NCBI GenBank assembly: GCA_016182975.1
Contig: JACPFJ010000018.1
Span: 1 to 64,000 of the forward strand
DNA length: 64,000 nucleotides
From: Deltaproteobacteria bacterium
GTDB taxonomy: Bacteria > Desulfobacterota > Desulfuromonadia > Geobacterales > Pseudopelobacteraceae
Reading direction: 5' to 3'
Part shown: piece after piece, positions 43,328 to 56,096 of the stretch
How the letters are laid out: each line of letters starts with the position of its first letter
Numbering within the stretch: position 1 is the stretch's first letter
Notes under the pieces: model-generated
What the model saw: the letters and a program-made list of their open reading frames with translations, nothing else
Told to the model about the DNA's origin: nothing
Databases searched by the model: none
Position numbers and translations under genes: made by a program

Positions 43328-45793
43328 TCAGGGGCGCCATGGAGTGAAGATCTCCCAGCCGCTGCCGTCGCTGACCAGTTCGATGCTGCCGTCCCGGTCG
43401 GTGCGGTACGTCCTGATCCCCCTCTTCTCAAGCAGCCCGAGCGTCCTTTTGGAGGGGAGTCCGAAACTGTTCCCATAGCCGGCGGAGATCAGGGCGATCT
43501 GCGGGGCGACCCGGTCGAGGAAGGGCGCGGAGGTGGAAAAACGGCTGCCGTGGTGGCCGACCTTGAGCACGCTCGACGCGACAGCCGCCTTGCTCGCCAA
43601 TATGCGTTCCTCGGCCGGGAAGCCGCTGTCGGCGGTAAACAGCACGCTGTTCGCGCCATGACTCAGACGAAACACCAGGGAATCCTCATTCATCTCCTTG
43701 CCGTCGAACGTCTCCACCGTATGATGCTGGGCCGTCCGTGGCGGCGACAGGACCGTCATCGCAACGCTGCCGGAGAGCCGTATGACCTCCCCGCTAGAGA
43801 GGTGCCGCATCGGCACCCGCTTCGCGACCAGGTTGGCGCGCAGGCGCTCGTAATCCTCTCCATCGCCGCCCGGTGCCGCCTCCAGGAATTCACCCACCGG
43901 GAGCGTCAGGGCCACGTACGCCAACCCCCCGCTGTGGTCGGAGTGGCTGTGGGTCATGACCATGCGGTCGATGCGCCTCACCCCCAGCCTGAACAGGGCC
44001 GGCGCCAGGATGCGCTCGCCGAAGTCCCGCCCGTTGTCGCGGAGGTAGCCGCCCCCGTCCACCAGCATGGTGTCCCCCTCTGGCATGCGAATCAGCATGG
44101 ATTCACCCTGCCCCACGCTGAGCATGATGACGTGCAGGCGGCCGTCCGCCGGCGCCCCGGTTACGAGATGGGCCAGGACGGCCGCGGACGGCAGCAAAAG
44201 ACAGAGGGTGGCCTTCAGCGCCCTTCCCTTGACGAACGTGAGGACCGACATGAACGCCAGAAAGGCCGCCATATCCCAAGGGGTGATGCCGTGGAAGCGC
44301 AGAAGCGGCATCTCGGCGAACAGCATGATCAGCCGGTTGGACATGGCCGTCAGTTTTCCGGCCAGCCAGAGAAGCCCTGTGGCGGCAGGCGCAAAGATGA
44401 ACACGAACGGCAGGGCGCAGAATCCGGCCAGCACCGCACCGTATCCCAGGAGCGGAACGATCAGGAAATTGGAGATGATGCCGTTAATGGATGCCTGGTC
44501 GAAGATGAACAGCACCGGCACCATGGTGGCGAACGAGGCGGCGCAGGAGGTGACGACGAACTGGAGCAGGGCGCGCGGCCAGCCGTGCCGGATGGGACTC
44601 AGGCGTTCCATGACCGCTGGTACGGCAATGACGATCCCCCACAGCGCCAGGAAGGAGAGTTGGAACGAGATGTCGAACAGGCTGGGCGGGTTGAGGGCCA
44701 AAAGCAGCAGGGCCGAGAACAGCAGGGCGTTGACCGGGTCGGTCTCGCGCTCGGCGTAGAGGGCCAGGACAAATCCGGCCAGCATGATGACCGAACGGGC
44801 CGTGGCCGGCGCCGCACCGGTCAGGAAGAGGTAGAGGAGCATGGCCGGCAGGGAGAGGAGCAGCACCAGGCGGCGCAGATTGAACCCGATGGCCAGGCGC
44901 TCGCAACGGACAGCCAGCAGCAGGCTGATCTGGACGATGAAAAAGGCGATGATGCCGACGTGGAAACCGGAGATGGAGAGGATGTGGTTGACCCCGGCCC
45001 TGGTGTAGGCAGAGGCCAACTGCTCCGGTATCCGTTTCTGGTCGCCGAGCAGGAGCGCCGCCAGCACCGACGAGACCTCTGTGTCCGGCAGCGCGGCGCG
45101 GATGAAATCCCCAAGGCGGCGCGCCGCCAGGTCGAGCCTGCGCAGTGGCGAATCCTCGGCCGCTCCCCGCATAAGCACGATCTCGTCCGCCGTTTCAAGC
45201 CTGGCGGTGGCGGCAATACCCCGCAAAGAAAGGTAGCGCGGGTAATCGAACTCTCCCGGCAGACCCAGCCGGCGGGGCATGGTTATGCGTGCCGCCAGAC
45301 GAACACGGTCACCCCGCGCCACGGGGATATCGCCGGCCGAAACGTACACCAGCAGGCTGCCGCTGGCCGGAAGCTGGCGCCCCTCGCTGATCACAGTTTC
45401 GGTCCGCATGATGAAGCTGCCGCCGTTGGGGGTGGCCACGGGGCGCGAGCTGACGACCCCCTCGACCGTGACCGCAGCGGGCGCGGCATGGCGTTCGATT
45501 GCGTACGGCGAGGAGGAGGGGGCCTTCCAGGGGGTCAGGGCGAAAAGGCCCCAGACCAGGAAAAAGACGAAGGTGCAGGCGGCCAGGGGCACCCGGCCGG
45601 GGAGGAGGCAGGAGAGCAGCAGACAGCCCATGGCGGCCGCCACGGCGGAAAAGGGGAGCAGAACGCCGCTCAGATCCGCAATGGTCAGTCCGGCGGCCAG
45701 CGCCAGGAAAGGGATGAGCAAAGGACGCTCCCGGAGCATCCGCTCAACATCCTGCCGGGTGATTCCCGTATGTGAACATGTTGCCTCCGGCAA
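43328..45793 (-). CDS. comEC: ComEC/Rec2-family DNA uptake channel
   Basis: Up to 821 residues: an N-terminal DUF4131 region, a Competence domain with many membrane helices (SGFHVGIIAFF, ATARSVIMLAGF), and a C-terminal metallo-beta-lactamase domain with HSHSDHSGG and VGHHGS. It would carry single-stranded DNA across the inner membrane. The start is uncertain: the TTG at 45793 has no ribosome site, and an ATG at 45739 is another option. Confidence 0.9.
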   Translation of the reverse strand: MPEATCSHTGITRQDVERMLRERPLLIPFLALAAGLTIADLSGVLLPFSAVAAAMGCLLLSCLLPGRVPLAACTFVFFLVWGLFALTPWKAPSSSPYAIERHAAPAAVTVEGVVSSRPVATPNGGSFIMRTETVISEGRQLPASGSLLVYVSAGDIPVARGDRVRLAARITMPRRLGLPGEFDYPRYLSLRGIAATARLETADEIVLMRGAAEDSPLRRLDLAARRLGDFIRAALPDTEVSSVLAALLLGDQKRIPEQLASAYTRAGVNHILSISGFHVGIIAFFIVQISLLLAVRCERLAIGFNLRRLVLLLSLPAMLLYLFLTGAAPATARSVIMLAGFVLALYAERETDPVNALLFSALLLLALNPPSLFDISFQLSFLALWGIVIAVPAVMERLSPIRHGWPRALLQFVVTSCAASFATMVPVLFIFDQASINGIISNFLIVPLLGYGAVLAGFCALPFVFIFAPAATGLLWLAGKLTAMSNRLIMLFAEMPLLRFHGITPWDMAAFLAFMSVLTFVKGRALKATLCLLLPSAAVLAHLVTGAPADGRLHVIMLSVGQGESMLIRMPEGDTMLVDGGGYLRDNGRDFGERILAPALFRLGVRRIDRMVMTHSHSDHSGGLAYVALTLPVGEFLEAAPGGDGEDYERLRANLVAKRVPMRHLSSGEVIRLSGSVAMTVLSPPRTAQHHTVETFDGKEMNEDSLVFRLSHGANSVLFTADSGFPAEERILASKAAVASSVLKVGHHGSRFSTSAPFLDRVAPQIALISAGYGNSFGLPSKRTLGLLEKRGIRTYRTDRDGSIELVSDGSGWEIFTPWRP

Positions 45794-45922
45794 TGGTCAT
45801 TAGATGACAAGTATATAGCACATTGCAATGGCACTTGAAAACCAGCCGATTGAGTGTTAAATTCTACCCTCCCGACATGTGGTGGCCGGCACTTTCGCAC
45901 GAAGAAAGAGATAACAGGCATC

Positions 45923-48094
45923 ATGAGCGCACATTCCGCCAGTGACAGGGACGACGGTTTGCAGGCCGAATCGGAGCTGAGAAAATTCTACCTCGCCGCC
46001 GAACAGAGCCCCAGTCAACTCGTCATCACCAACACCAAGGGCCTGATCGAATACGCCAACCCCAGGCTGTGCGAGGTAACCGGTTTTACCCGGGATGAGA
46101 TCATAGGCCAAACCCCCGCTCTCTTCAAATCGGGCAGGATGCCCTCCCTCTTCTACAGGTCGCTGTGGGATACCCTGCGCGCGGGTCAGGAATGGCAGGG
46201 GGAGTTTCTGAACCGCCGCAAGGATGGGTCATTCTACTGGGAGCGCGCCTCCATCGCCCCCATCAAGGACAGCGGCGGAACCATTACGCACTTCATCAAG
46301 GTCGCGGAGGACGTCACCGAACAGAGGCGCGCCGAGGAAAGCCAGCGCCGCAGCCTCAAGCTGAGTGAGGCGATCACGGCCGCAAACCTGCGCTTCATCG
46401 AGACCGGCAGCCTCAACCAGATGGCCGCCGTGCTTCTCGATACCTGCATGACCATCACCAACTCTCCCTTCGGCCTGTTCTATGAACTGCGCCAGAGTGG
46501 GGACGCCGGCATCCTGGCCCTTTCCCTGGCCTCCTTCGACCCTGTATCCGAAGAAACGGTCTTTCGCGACATCCAGTACGACATACGTCGCAATGGTCAC
46601 TTTGAGCTTAAGCGCCATGAATCGATCCTCTTCGCGCCGGTGACGGAGGGGACGACCGTGGTGGTGAACACGCCCGAGGAGAACCTCTGGAAAGGGTGCA
46701 CCTGCCCGGTCTGCACGCCGACGTTGAACACCTTCGCCGGAATCCCACTCAAGATCGGCACGACGGTGATCGGCATGCTCGGCCTGGCAAACCGCGAAGG
46801 CGGATATCTGAAGGAAGAAATCCAGGAGATGGAGAACTTCGCCCAAACCTGCGCGCTGGCCATCGGCAGCGCCAAAGCGGAGCTCGACCGCACACAGGCC
46901 AGGGAACAGCTCCGCCAGGCGCAGAAGATGGAGGCCATCGGCCAACTGGCGGGCGGTATCGCCCACGACTTCAACAACCTGCTCACCGTCATCAACGGCT
47001 ACAGCACCCTGCTGCTCCAGAAGATCGGCGCCAATGAACAGATGCGCAAGGAGGTCGAGCAGATTCTCAGCGCCGGCGAGCGTGCCTCAACCCTGATCAG
47101 GCAGCTCTTGGCCTTCGGGCGCAGACAGATGCTCGAGCCGCGCCTGCTGAACATCAACACCCTGATTGCGAGCCTGCATAAGATCCTCTGCCGGCTGATC
47201 GGCGAGAACATCACCCTCTCCACCGAGCTGGCCACCGACATCGGCATGGTCAGGGCGGACCCCAGCCAGATCGAGCAGATCATCATGAACCTGGTCATCA
47301 ATGCCCGTGACGCATTGGATGAACGCGGCGGCTCCATCACCGTGGAAACCGCCAACCAGTACCTGGACGCGGCCTTTGCCCGCCGCAACAGAGGCGCCGA
47401 AGCGGGCGACTTTATCATGATCGCCGTCCGGGATACCGGCATGGGGATGTCGGAGGAGCTGATCGGCAGGATCTTCGAGCCCTTCTTCACAACCAAGGCA
47501 CAGGGGTACGGCACCGGCCTGGGGTTGGCGACGGTCTACGGCATCGTCAAGCAGAGCAACGGCTACATCAAGGTAAGGAGCGAAGTGGGAATGGGTAGCG
47601 AGTTCCGTATCTACCTCCCCAGGGTCGCTGAGGGAGCGGAACAGGTCGCAGCCGTGGATCTCCATCGCCGGAAGGGGGCGTCAATCAGGGATTCGGGATT
47701 GATCCTGATCGTCGAGGACGAGCGGGCCGTACTCGACCTCTCCGCCACTACCCTCAGGTCGCGCGGTTACGATGTGCTGACCGCCTCCGGCCCGCAGGAT
47801 GCGCTCATGCTGTTCGAACGCCACGCCGGGGAGATTGACCTGCTGCTCACGGATGTCATGATGCCCGTCATGTCGGGACCCGAGATGGTGCAGCGCATGC
47901 TTGCCAAACGCCCCGACCTGAAGGTGGTCTTCATGTCGGGCTATACGGACGAAAAACTCAGGATGTCCGAATTCCCCGATGAGCAGCTGGCCTTCATCAT
48001 GAAACCCTTCAGCCCGGACAACCTGATCAACATGATCAGCGACAGCATCCGCCGCCCCAACGGGCCGGTTCCCACGGAGACACCGCATGAATGA
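45923..48094 (+). CDS. Hybrid sensor histidine kinase (PAS-GAF-HisKA-HATPase-receiver)
   Basis: A 723-residue protein: PAS (about 25-140), GAF-like domain with a CTCPVC stretch (about 165-325), HisKA with phospho-acceptor His near 348 ([11 protein letters not shown]), HATPase_c with [10 protein letters not shown] and [11 protein letters not shown], and a C-terminal receiver with Asp near 644 (LLLTDVMMP). No membrane segment is seen, so it is cytosolic. ATG at 45923 is preferred. It overlaps the next response regulator by eight bases, its likely partner. Confidence 0.9.
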   Translation: MSAHSASDRDDGLQAESELRKFYLAAEQSPSQLVITNTKGLIEYANPRLCEVTGFTRDEIIGQTPALFKSGRMPSLFYRSLWDTLRAGQEWQGEFLNRRKDGSFYWERASIAPIKDSGGTITHFIKVAEDVTEQRRAEESQRRSLKLSEAITAANLRFIETGSLNQMAAVLLDTCMTITNSPFGLFYELRQSGDAGILALSLASFDPVSEETVFRDIQYDIRRNGHFELKRHESILFAPVTEGTTVVVNTPEENLWKGCTCPVCTPTLNTFAGIPLKIGTTVIGMLGLANREGGYLKEEIQEMENFAQTCALAIGSAKAELDRTQAREQLRQAQKMEAIGQLAGGIAHDFNNLLTVINGYSTLLLQKIGANEQMRKEVEQILSAGERASTLIRQLLAFGRRQMLEPRLLNINTLIASLHKILCRLIGENITLSTELATDIGMVRADPSQIEQIIMNLVINARDALDERGGSITVETANQYLDAAFARRNRGAEAGDFIMIAVRDTGMGMSEELIGRIFEPFFTTKAQGYGTGLGLATVYGIVKQSNGYIKVRSEVGMGSEFRIYLPRVAEGAEQVAAVDLHRRKGASIRDSGLILIVEDERAVLDLSATTLRSRGYDVLTASGPQDALMLFERHAGEIDLLLTDVMMPVMSGPEMVQRMLAKRPDLKVVFMSGYTDEKLRMSEFPDEQLAFIMKPFSPDNLINMISDSIRRPNGPVPTETPHE

Positions 48095-49133
48095 ACACAT
48101 CCTGATAGTTGACGACGAGGAGATGATCAGGGAACTGCTCTCCTCGGCACTCCTCCAGGAGGGGTACAGCTGCCACCAGGCGGCAAACGTGGATGCAGCC
48201 TTTGCAATCCTGGGCGAACAGTCGGTCGACCTGGTGATCTCGGACATCATGATGCCGGGCAGAAGCGGCGTGGACCTCCTCAGGGACCTGAAGAGGGTCG
48301 ATCCCGACATCGCCGTTCTGATGATAACGGGACTTTCCGACATGAGCACCGCCATGGAGTGCATCCATCTCGGTGCGGAAGACTATATCACCAAGCCTTT
48401 CGGCATCAGCAGGGTTGTGCTGACGGTCAGGAACCTGATCGAGAAGCGCTGTCTAGCCATCGAGAAGAAGAATTATCAGGTCAGCCTGGAATTCAAGGTC
48501 ATGGAGCAGACCGAGCAGCTGCGCCGCACCATGAACGAGCTGCACGACGCCTACGACAGCACCCTCACGGCGCTGGTCAAGGCGCTTGATGCCCGCGAGA
48601 AGGAGGTCGGCTCCCATTCGGAGCGGGTGATGAACTTCTCCACCTTCATGGCCGGCAAGCTGGGCATCAGGGGGAACGATCTGGAACAGTTGGCCAAGGG
48701 GGCCCTGCTGCACGATATCGGCAAGATCGGCATCTCCGACAACACCCTGCTCAAGCCGGGCAAGCTGGACGATGCGGAATGGATCGAGATGCGCCGCCAC
48801 CCCCAGATCGGTTATGCCATCCTCTCCGAGATCCGCTTCCTCAAGGGGCCGGCCGAAATCATCCTCACCCACCACGAGCGTTTCGACGGCACCGGTTACC
48901 CCAAACAGCTCAAGGGGAACCAGATACCGATCGGCTCCCGCATCTTCGTGCTGGTGGATACGCTGGACGCCATGACCTCCGACCGCCCCTATCGCCGGGC
49001 GCTCCCTTTCGAGGCCGTCACCAGCGAGGTCATCAAATGCCGCGGCACCCAGTTCGACCCCGAGATCGCCGACCTGTTCCTCTCCATCACCCGCAGTCAA
49101 TGGGAGGATTGTGCCGGGAAGAAATTCATCTGA
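48087..49133 (+). CDS. Response regulator with HD-GYP phosphodiesterase domain
   Basis: A 348-residue protein: receiver with Asp53 (LVISDIMMP) and KPFG, a coiled-coil linker, then an HD-GYP domain with HDIGKIG near residue 211, HHERFDGTGYP and DTLDAMTSDRPYR. HD-GYP enzymes hydrolyse cyclic di-GMP and in some cases cGAMP. It overlaps and is coupled to the hybrid kinase gene. Confidence 0.93.
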   Translation: MNEHILIVDDEEMIRELLSSALLQEGYSCHQAANVDAAFAILGEQSVDLVISDIMMPGRSGVDLLRDLKRVDPDIAVLMITGLSDMSTAMECIHLGAEDYITKPFGISRVVLTVRNLIEKRCLAIEKKNYQVSLEFKVMEQTEQLRRTMNELHDAYDSTLTALVKALDAREKEVGSHSERVMNFSTFMAGKLGIRGNDLEQLAKGALLHDIGKIGISDNTLLKPGKLDDAEWIEMRRHPQIGYAILSEIRFLKGPAEIILTHHERFDGTGYPKQLKGNQIPIGSRIFVLVDTLDAMTSDRPYRRALPFEAVTSEVIKCRGTQFDPEIADLFLSITRSQWEDCAGKKFI

Positions 49134-49181
49134 AGAGATAATGACCTAACGGCCCTGATAAGCCGGCCGATCCCCCCTGCC

Positions 49182-49721
49182 TCAAGGGGTTGCCAGCGGA
49201 AAGACCCTGACCGGGGTGTGGATGGCCCCCTGCGGCGTCAGGCGGCTCTGGAAGAGGATGAACTCCCGCACGGAAACCGGCGGGAGTTCCTCTTTTTGGG
49301 GTTGGTCGAGGAATGCGCCCGCCTCCCTGGCAGCCGGAAACCTGAGCCTGGCCAGGGTGATGTGCGCTGAGAACGGCCGCTCCTCCTGGGGGATGTCGCA
49401 CGAGAGCACGGCCTGGCGCACCAGGGAGGCGAGAGTGATCAGAAGCGGCTCCGGCTGCAAACCCACCCAGATGACCCTGGGCCGGCGCCGGTCGGGAAAA
49501 CAGCCGGTGCCGCTGAAACGGAGCTCGAATCCCGGCGCCCGGATCGCCGCCAGCTCCACTGTCAGCCGCTTCATAGTGGCCTCGTCCACCTCGCCGAGAA
49601 ACGCCAGGGTCAGGTGCAACTGCTCCGCCGGAACCCAGCGTGCGTCGGGGATGTCACCGCGCAAGCGGCCCAGCAGCCGCTTGACCTCATCTGGGAGTTC
49701 TATGGCAATGAAGAGTCGCAT
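49182..49721 (-). CDS. thpR: RNA 2',3'-cyclic phosphodiesterase
   Basis: A 179-residue 2H phosphoesterase with both HxT motifs: HLTLAFLG near residue 36 and HITLARL near 119. It opens 2',3'-cyclic phosphate ends of RNA. Monocistronic, transcribed convergently with the HD-GYP gene. The length fits the ThpR family. Confidence 0.93.
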   Translation of the reverse strand: MRLFIAIELPDEVKRLLGRLRGDIPDARWVPAEQLHLTLAFLGEVDEATMKRLTVELAAIRAPGFELRFSGTGCFPDRRRPRVIWVGLQPEPLLITLASLVRQAVLSCDIPQEERPFSAHITLARLRFPAAREAGAFLDQPQKEELPPVSVREFILFQSRLTPQGAIHTPVRVFPLATP

Positions 49722-49783
49722 GGGTCACCTTCCCGCGGAACGCACTTCCTCCACTGATATTGTACACCACTATTTCGGGAACG

Positions 49784-49817
49784 AAAAAGCCCCCGGAGAG
49801 ATACTCCCCGAGGGCTT
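49784..49817 (-). terminator. Intrinsic terminator of the DUF1858 gene
   Basis: On the minus strand AAGCCCTCGGGGAG pairs with CTCTCCGGGGGCTT around a short loop and is followed by TTTCG; the T run is 49788-49784. Confidence 0.8.
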
Positions 49818-49844
49818 GCGTCACGCGTTGGTTTAGGCGCCGGG

Positions 49845-50045
49845 TCAGGAAACAGCGGCGTTCAGGTCCCTCAGCAGGTCATCCACGCTGATGCCGTGGG
49901 CGTTGGCCCCCTGCTCCAGGCTCTCGTTCTGGGCCCCCATGCAGCCGATGCACCCCAGATTGTACTTCTGCAGCACATTTACCGCTTCGGGATAGGTGCG
50001 CATCACCTCAAAAAATGTCATGTCCTTCGTGATCTTGTCAGCCAT
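49845..50045 (-). CDS. DUF1858 redox-disulfide domain protein
   Basis: A 66-residue protein with the DUF1858 pattern: ITKDMTFFEVMRTYPEAVNVLQKYNLGCIGCMGA, including the CxxC, and ISVDDLLRDLNAA. Such proteins are often linked with hybrid-cluster-type and sulfur/nitrogen redox enzymes. It lies downstream of greA on the same strand, with the repeat at 50060-50105 between. Confidence 0.88.
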   Translation of the reverse strand: MADKITKDMTFFEVMRTYPEAVNVLQKYNLGCIGCMGAQNESLEQGANAHGISVDDLLRDLNAAVS

Positions 50046-50059
50046 TGTCGTCTCCTTTG

Positions 50060-50105
50060 GAGTGTGAGGGGTGAATTTTTACTCCTAACTCCTCACTCCT
50101 CACTC
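50060..50105. repeat. Word-type inverted repeat (actcctcactcc) overlapping the greA stop codon
   Basis: GAGTGTGAGGGGTGAA (50060-50075) faces ACTCCTAACTCCTCACTCCTCACTC words (50081-50105). The last Glu codon and TGA stop of greA are read from the outermost GAGTGAGGAG word. Confidence 0.75.
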
Positions 50106-50576
50106 GTATTTGATGTCGATGATCTCGTATTCCTTCTTGCCGGCGGGCACGGTGACCTTGACCGAGTCATCCAGCTTGTGCCCGATCAGCGCCTTACCCA
50201 CCGGTGAGGTGCAGGATATCTTGCCCAGCTTGATATCGGCCTCGTCCTCGCCGACGATGCGGTAGGTGACCTCTTCCTCCGACGCGGTGTCATAAAGCGT
50301 TACCGTTGCGCCGAACACGACCTTGTCCGGCTTCAGGCCTGTAAGATCTACTACATGGGCACGGGCCAGCTTACCGTTTATCTCCTGGATACGCCCCTCG
50401 ATGAATCCCTGGCGGTTCTTGGCGGCATCGTATTCCGCGTTTTCCGACAAGTCGCCGTGGGCGCGCGCTTCCGCAATGTCCTGAATAACCTTGGGCCGCT
50501 CTTCTCGAATAAGTCGCTTCAGCTCTTCCTGCAACGCCTCAAAGCTCTCTTTTGTCAACGGAATTGAATGGGACAT
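50100..50576 (-). CDS. greA: Transcription elongation factor GreA
   Basis: A 158-residue protein with the N-terminal coiled coil (LKRLIREERPKVIQDIAEARAHGDLSENAEYDAAK, with the DLSENAEY acidic tip) and the C-terminal FKBP-like domain (SPVGKALIGHKLDDSV). It rescues backtracked RNA polymerase. It lies 64 bases downstream of carB, and its stop codon is formed inside the adjacent repeat. Confidence 0.96.
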   Translation of the reverse strand: MSHSIPLTKESFEALQEELKRLIREERPKVIQDIAEARAHGDLSENAEYDAAKNRQGFIEGRIQEINGKLARAHVVDLTGLKPDKVVFGATVTLYDTASEEEVTYRIVGEDEADIKLGKISCTSPVGKALIGHKLDDSVKVTVPAGKKEYEIIDIKYE

Positions 50577-50640
50577 CTAACTGCGACTCCTTCTTAGTAC
50601 GGGTGAAAACGCCGCCTGATTTCATTGCGACGTCCGGTTG

Positions 50641-53889
<3,249 letters not shown>

Positions 53890-53937
53890 GAAAAACTGTA
53901 TCTCCTTACGTTAAGTGATTCGTAAACAGGTATACTT

Positions 53938-54360
53938 TTACTGCTTGGTAAGATGCCGGGCCACCGCGTCGCTGAACTGCTGAAAATCATCGAGATGACG
54001 CCTCAGAACGAGAACGACGATCTCCGCATCCACCGCTTCGTACTGATGAACAACGATATTCCTGAATTTTGCCATCTTCTCCATTACAGTCGTCTGCTCA
54101 ACTGTCAGTATTCCGCTTTCACCCAGAACACGAAAGGTGTCAGCATAGGTCTCAGGGGTACGTAAGCCATCATCGGCAATGACATGTCCGGCAACATCGG
54201 CGCAGGTCTCGATCATCATCTGCAGGGTACGCTCCACAATCCGCTGCACTTTCCAGTCGGAGCGATATTCCTCCACCGTGATCGAGGAAAATTCGGCAAC
54301 CTGCTTCAGGTAATCCGACAGGGAAGCCAGCTTTCGCAGAATAAGCGCCTTGTCAACCAT
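53938..54360 (-). CDS. hepT: HepT-like ribonuclease toxin (DUF86)
   Basis: A 140-residue helical HEPN protein with the RNase motif RNIVVHQY (R-x4-H-x-Y). HepT toxins are neutralised by AMPylation by MntA, encoded just upstream. The two genes share one base at the junction. Confidence 0.88.
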   Translation of the reverse strand: MVDKALILRKLASLSDYLKQVAEFSSITVEEYRSDWKVQRIVERTLQMMIETCADVAGHVIADDGLRTPETYADTFRVLGESGILTVEQTTVMEKMAKFRNIVVHQYEAVDAEIVVLVLRRHLDDFQQFSDAVARHLTKQ

Positions 54361-54776
54361 TATGCGAACCTCCGGAAGAGAATGTCCTGTTCCTTGCGGC
54401 TGAAGTCGAAAAACTCCCGCATGACGCGGGACTCGAAGGCATGGCGCAGGAAGGGGAGCCTATCCACAAGCAAACGCCTGTTCTTCAGAATTCTTCCTGC
54501 AAGACTGACCGGTGCATCGTTCAGGATGAGGAGGTCAATTTCGTCCGTGCCAAGGGCGTCGGAAACAGTCCCGATCAGTTCGAGTTTAACTTCGGCCTTA
54601 TGGCGGCAATTATCCAGATAAACAGCGATGTCCACATCGGACAGAGGCCTTTGGACGCCACTTGCAAGCCCGCCGAAGAGATAGGCGAACACAACCCGCT
54701 GATCACGCTCCAAAAGCGGCTTCAGCAGGTCCAGCCGTTCTGCGATCCCCTCGGGGAGTTTGTTTCGTTTGATCAT
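54360..54776 (-). CDS. mntA: MntA-like nucleotidyltransferase antitoxin
   Basis: A 138-residue minimal nucleotidyltransferase with GGLASGVQRPLSDVDIAV, a GS-x10-DxD type motif with Gly in place of Ser, and a later Asp region (EIDLLIL). Its partner HepT follows directly. The pair sits between carB and carA and may be an acquired stability module. Confidence 0.86.
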   Translation of the reverse strand: MIKRNKLPEGIAERLDLLKPLLERDQRVVFAYLFGGLASGVQRPLSDVDIAVYLDNCRHKAEVKLELIGTVSDALGTDEIDLLILNDAPVSLAGRILKNRRLLVDRLPFLRHAFESRVMREFFDFSRKEQDILFRRFA

Positions 54777-54780
54777 ACAG

Positions 54781-55107
54781 TCACCTGAAGATGAAAAACA
54801 CCGCCCCGGCCAGGCAGCAGCCGGCCCAGAGGTAGTTCCAGGAGAGGCTGGTCCCCATGTAGAAGATGGCGAAGGGTACGAACACCGCCAGGGTGATGAC
54901 CTCCTGGATGATCTTCAGTTGCGCCAGGGAAAACCTGCCGTAACCGATGCGGTTGGCCGGCACCTGGACCAGGTACTCGAAGAAGGCGATGCCCCAGGAG
55001 ACGGCCACGGCGATCAGCCAGTGACGGGTACGCAGGTTTCTGAGATGCGCATACCAGGCAAAGGTCATGAAGACGTTGGAAATGATCAGCAGGCCGATGG
55101 TTCTCAT
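54781..55107 (-). CDS. DMT-family membrane protein (DUF486)
   Basis: A 108-residue protein with four hydrophobic helices; the WGIAFFEYLVQVPANRIGY stretch is typical of DUF486. Transport substrate unknown. It sits one base before the stop-to-start junction with the radical SAM gene. Confidence 0.85.
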   Translation of the reverse strand: MRTIGLLIISNVFMTFAWYAHLRNLRTRHWLIAVAVSWGIAFFEYLVQVPANRIGYGRFSLAQLKIIQEVITLAVFVPFAIFYMGTSLSWNYLWAGCCLAGAVFFIFR

Positions 55108-56010
55108 CTACTCCTGTACCCAGCCGTTCTCCAGATCAAACTCCGCGAGCGCGCTCGCCGCCTCATCGTACTCCTCGTCGGTGATCTTGCGGCCGATCCC
55201 TTCTGTCTCAAGCGCCAGATGTGCGGGGAAGTACTGCCGCATCAGAGAGATATGGGTTTCAATCCCCAGGTTGTCGGCAATCCAGTGGAGGGTCTGCCGT
55301 GTCCCGGCCAGCCCCCCGGGCAGGACCAGGTGCCGTACAATCAACCCCTTGACCGCTATTCCTTCATCGTCCTGTTGAAGATGCCCCACCTGTCTGAGCA
55401 TCTCTGCGACCGCAAGCCGGTTGACCTCCCGGTAGCCGGGGGCGCAGGAGAGTCGCAGCGCCGTATCGTCGTCCACGTACTTCATGTCCGGCAGGCAGAT
55501 GGCCACGATCCCGTCCAGCAGCCTGAGAACATCCACCTTTTCATAGCCGCTGGAGTTCCAGACAATGGGGAGATCGAATCCCCTGGGAACCGCCAGATGG
55601 AGCGCCGCCAGAATCTGGGGAACAAAATGGGTCGGGGTGACGAAGTTGATGTTGTGCACCCCCAGCCGCTGGAGCCTGAGAATCCGCTCGGCCAGTTGGG
55701 TTGTGGTGATCTCCTCGCCGTTGCCCAACTGGCTGATGGGGAAGTTCTGGCAGAAGCGGCATTTCAGCGAGCAGCCGGAAAGAAAGATCGTGCCCGAGCC
55801 TCTGGCGCCGGAGATGGGGGGTTCCTCGCCGCGGTGCACATTGGCCGAGGCGATTTTAGGATGAGCCCCGGCCCCGCAAATGCCTCTTTCCCCGGCAAGC
55901 CGATTAACCCCGCAGTCGTGCGGGCAGAGGTCGCAGGTCTTGAGCCGCCGGTAGCCCTCGCGTACACGCCGGAGCAGTTCTCCGGATTGGTAAAGATCGA
56001 GATAGCTCAT
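55108..56010 (-). CDS. PflA-like radical SAM protein
   Basis: A 300-residue protein with a preceding Cys motif (CDLCPHDCGVNRLAGERGICGA) and the radical SAM motif CSLKCRFCQN. It resembles uncharacterised PFL-activating-enzyme homologues that often have a role in glycyl-radical or cofactor chemistry. ATG at 56010 (MSYLDLYQ) is chosen because upstream in-frame codons are read from the adjacent repeat. Confidence 0.85.
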   Translation of the reverse strand: MSYLDLYQSGELLRRVREGYRRLKTCDLCPHDCGVNRLAGERGICGAGAHPKIASANVHRGEEPPISGARGSGTIFLSGCSLKCRFCQNFPISQLGNGEEITTTQLAERILRLQRLGVHNINFVTPTHFVPQILAALHLAVPRGFDLPIVWNSSGYEKVDVLRLLDGIVAICLPDMKYVDDDTALRLSCAPGYREVNRLAVAEMLRQVGHLQQDDEGIAVKGLIVRHLVLPGGLAGTRQTLHWIADNLGIETHISLMRQYFPAHLALETEGIGRKITDEEYDEAASALAEFDLENGWVQE

Positions 56011-56011
56011 A

Positions 56012-56096
56012 GTGATTGGGGACTGGTGACTGGGAACTGGGGAAATCATTGCACTTGGCTTTTTCCAATCCCCGGTCCCTGGTCACCGATTACCGA
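56012..56096. repeat. Word-type inverted repeat (ggggactggtgactggg) overlapping the carA stop codon
   Basis: GATTGGGGACTGGTGACTGGG words (56014-56043) face CCAATCCCCGGTCCCTGGTCACC (56074-56096). The carA stop (TAA) lies within the right arm. Confidence 0.75.

Noticed and set aside
43160-45775. Open frame of 871 codons on the plus strand
   Set aside because: Antisense to comEC; rich in Gln/Arg/Gly/Asp as expected of a shadow frame.
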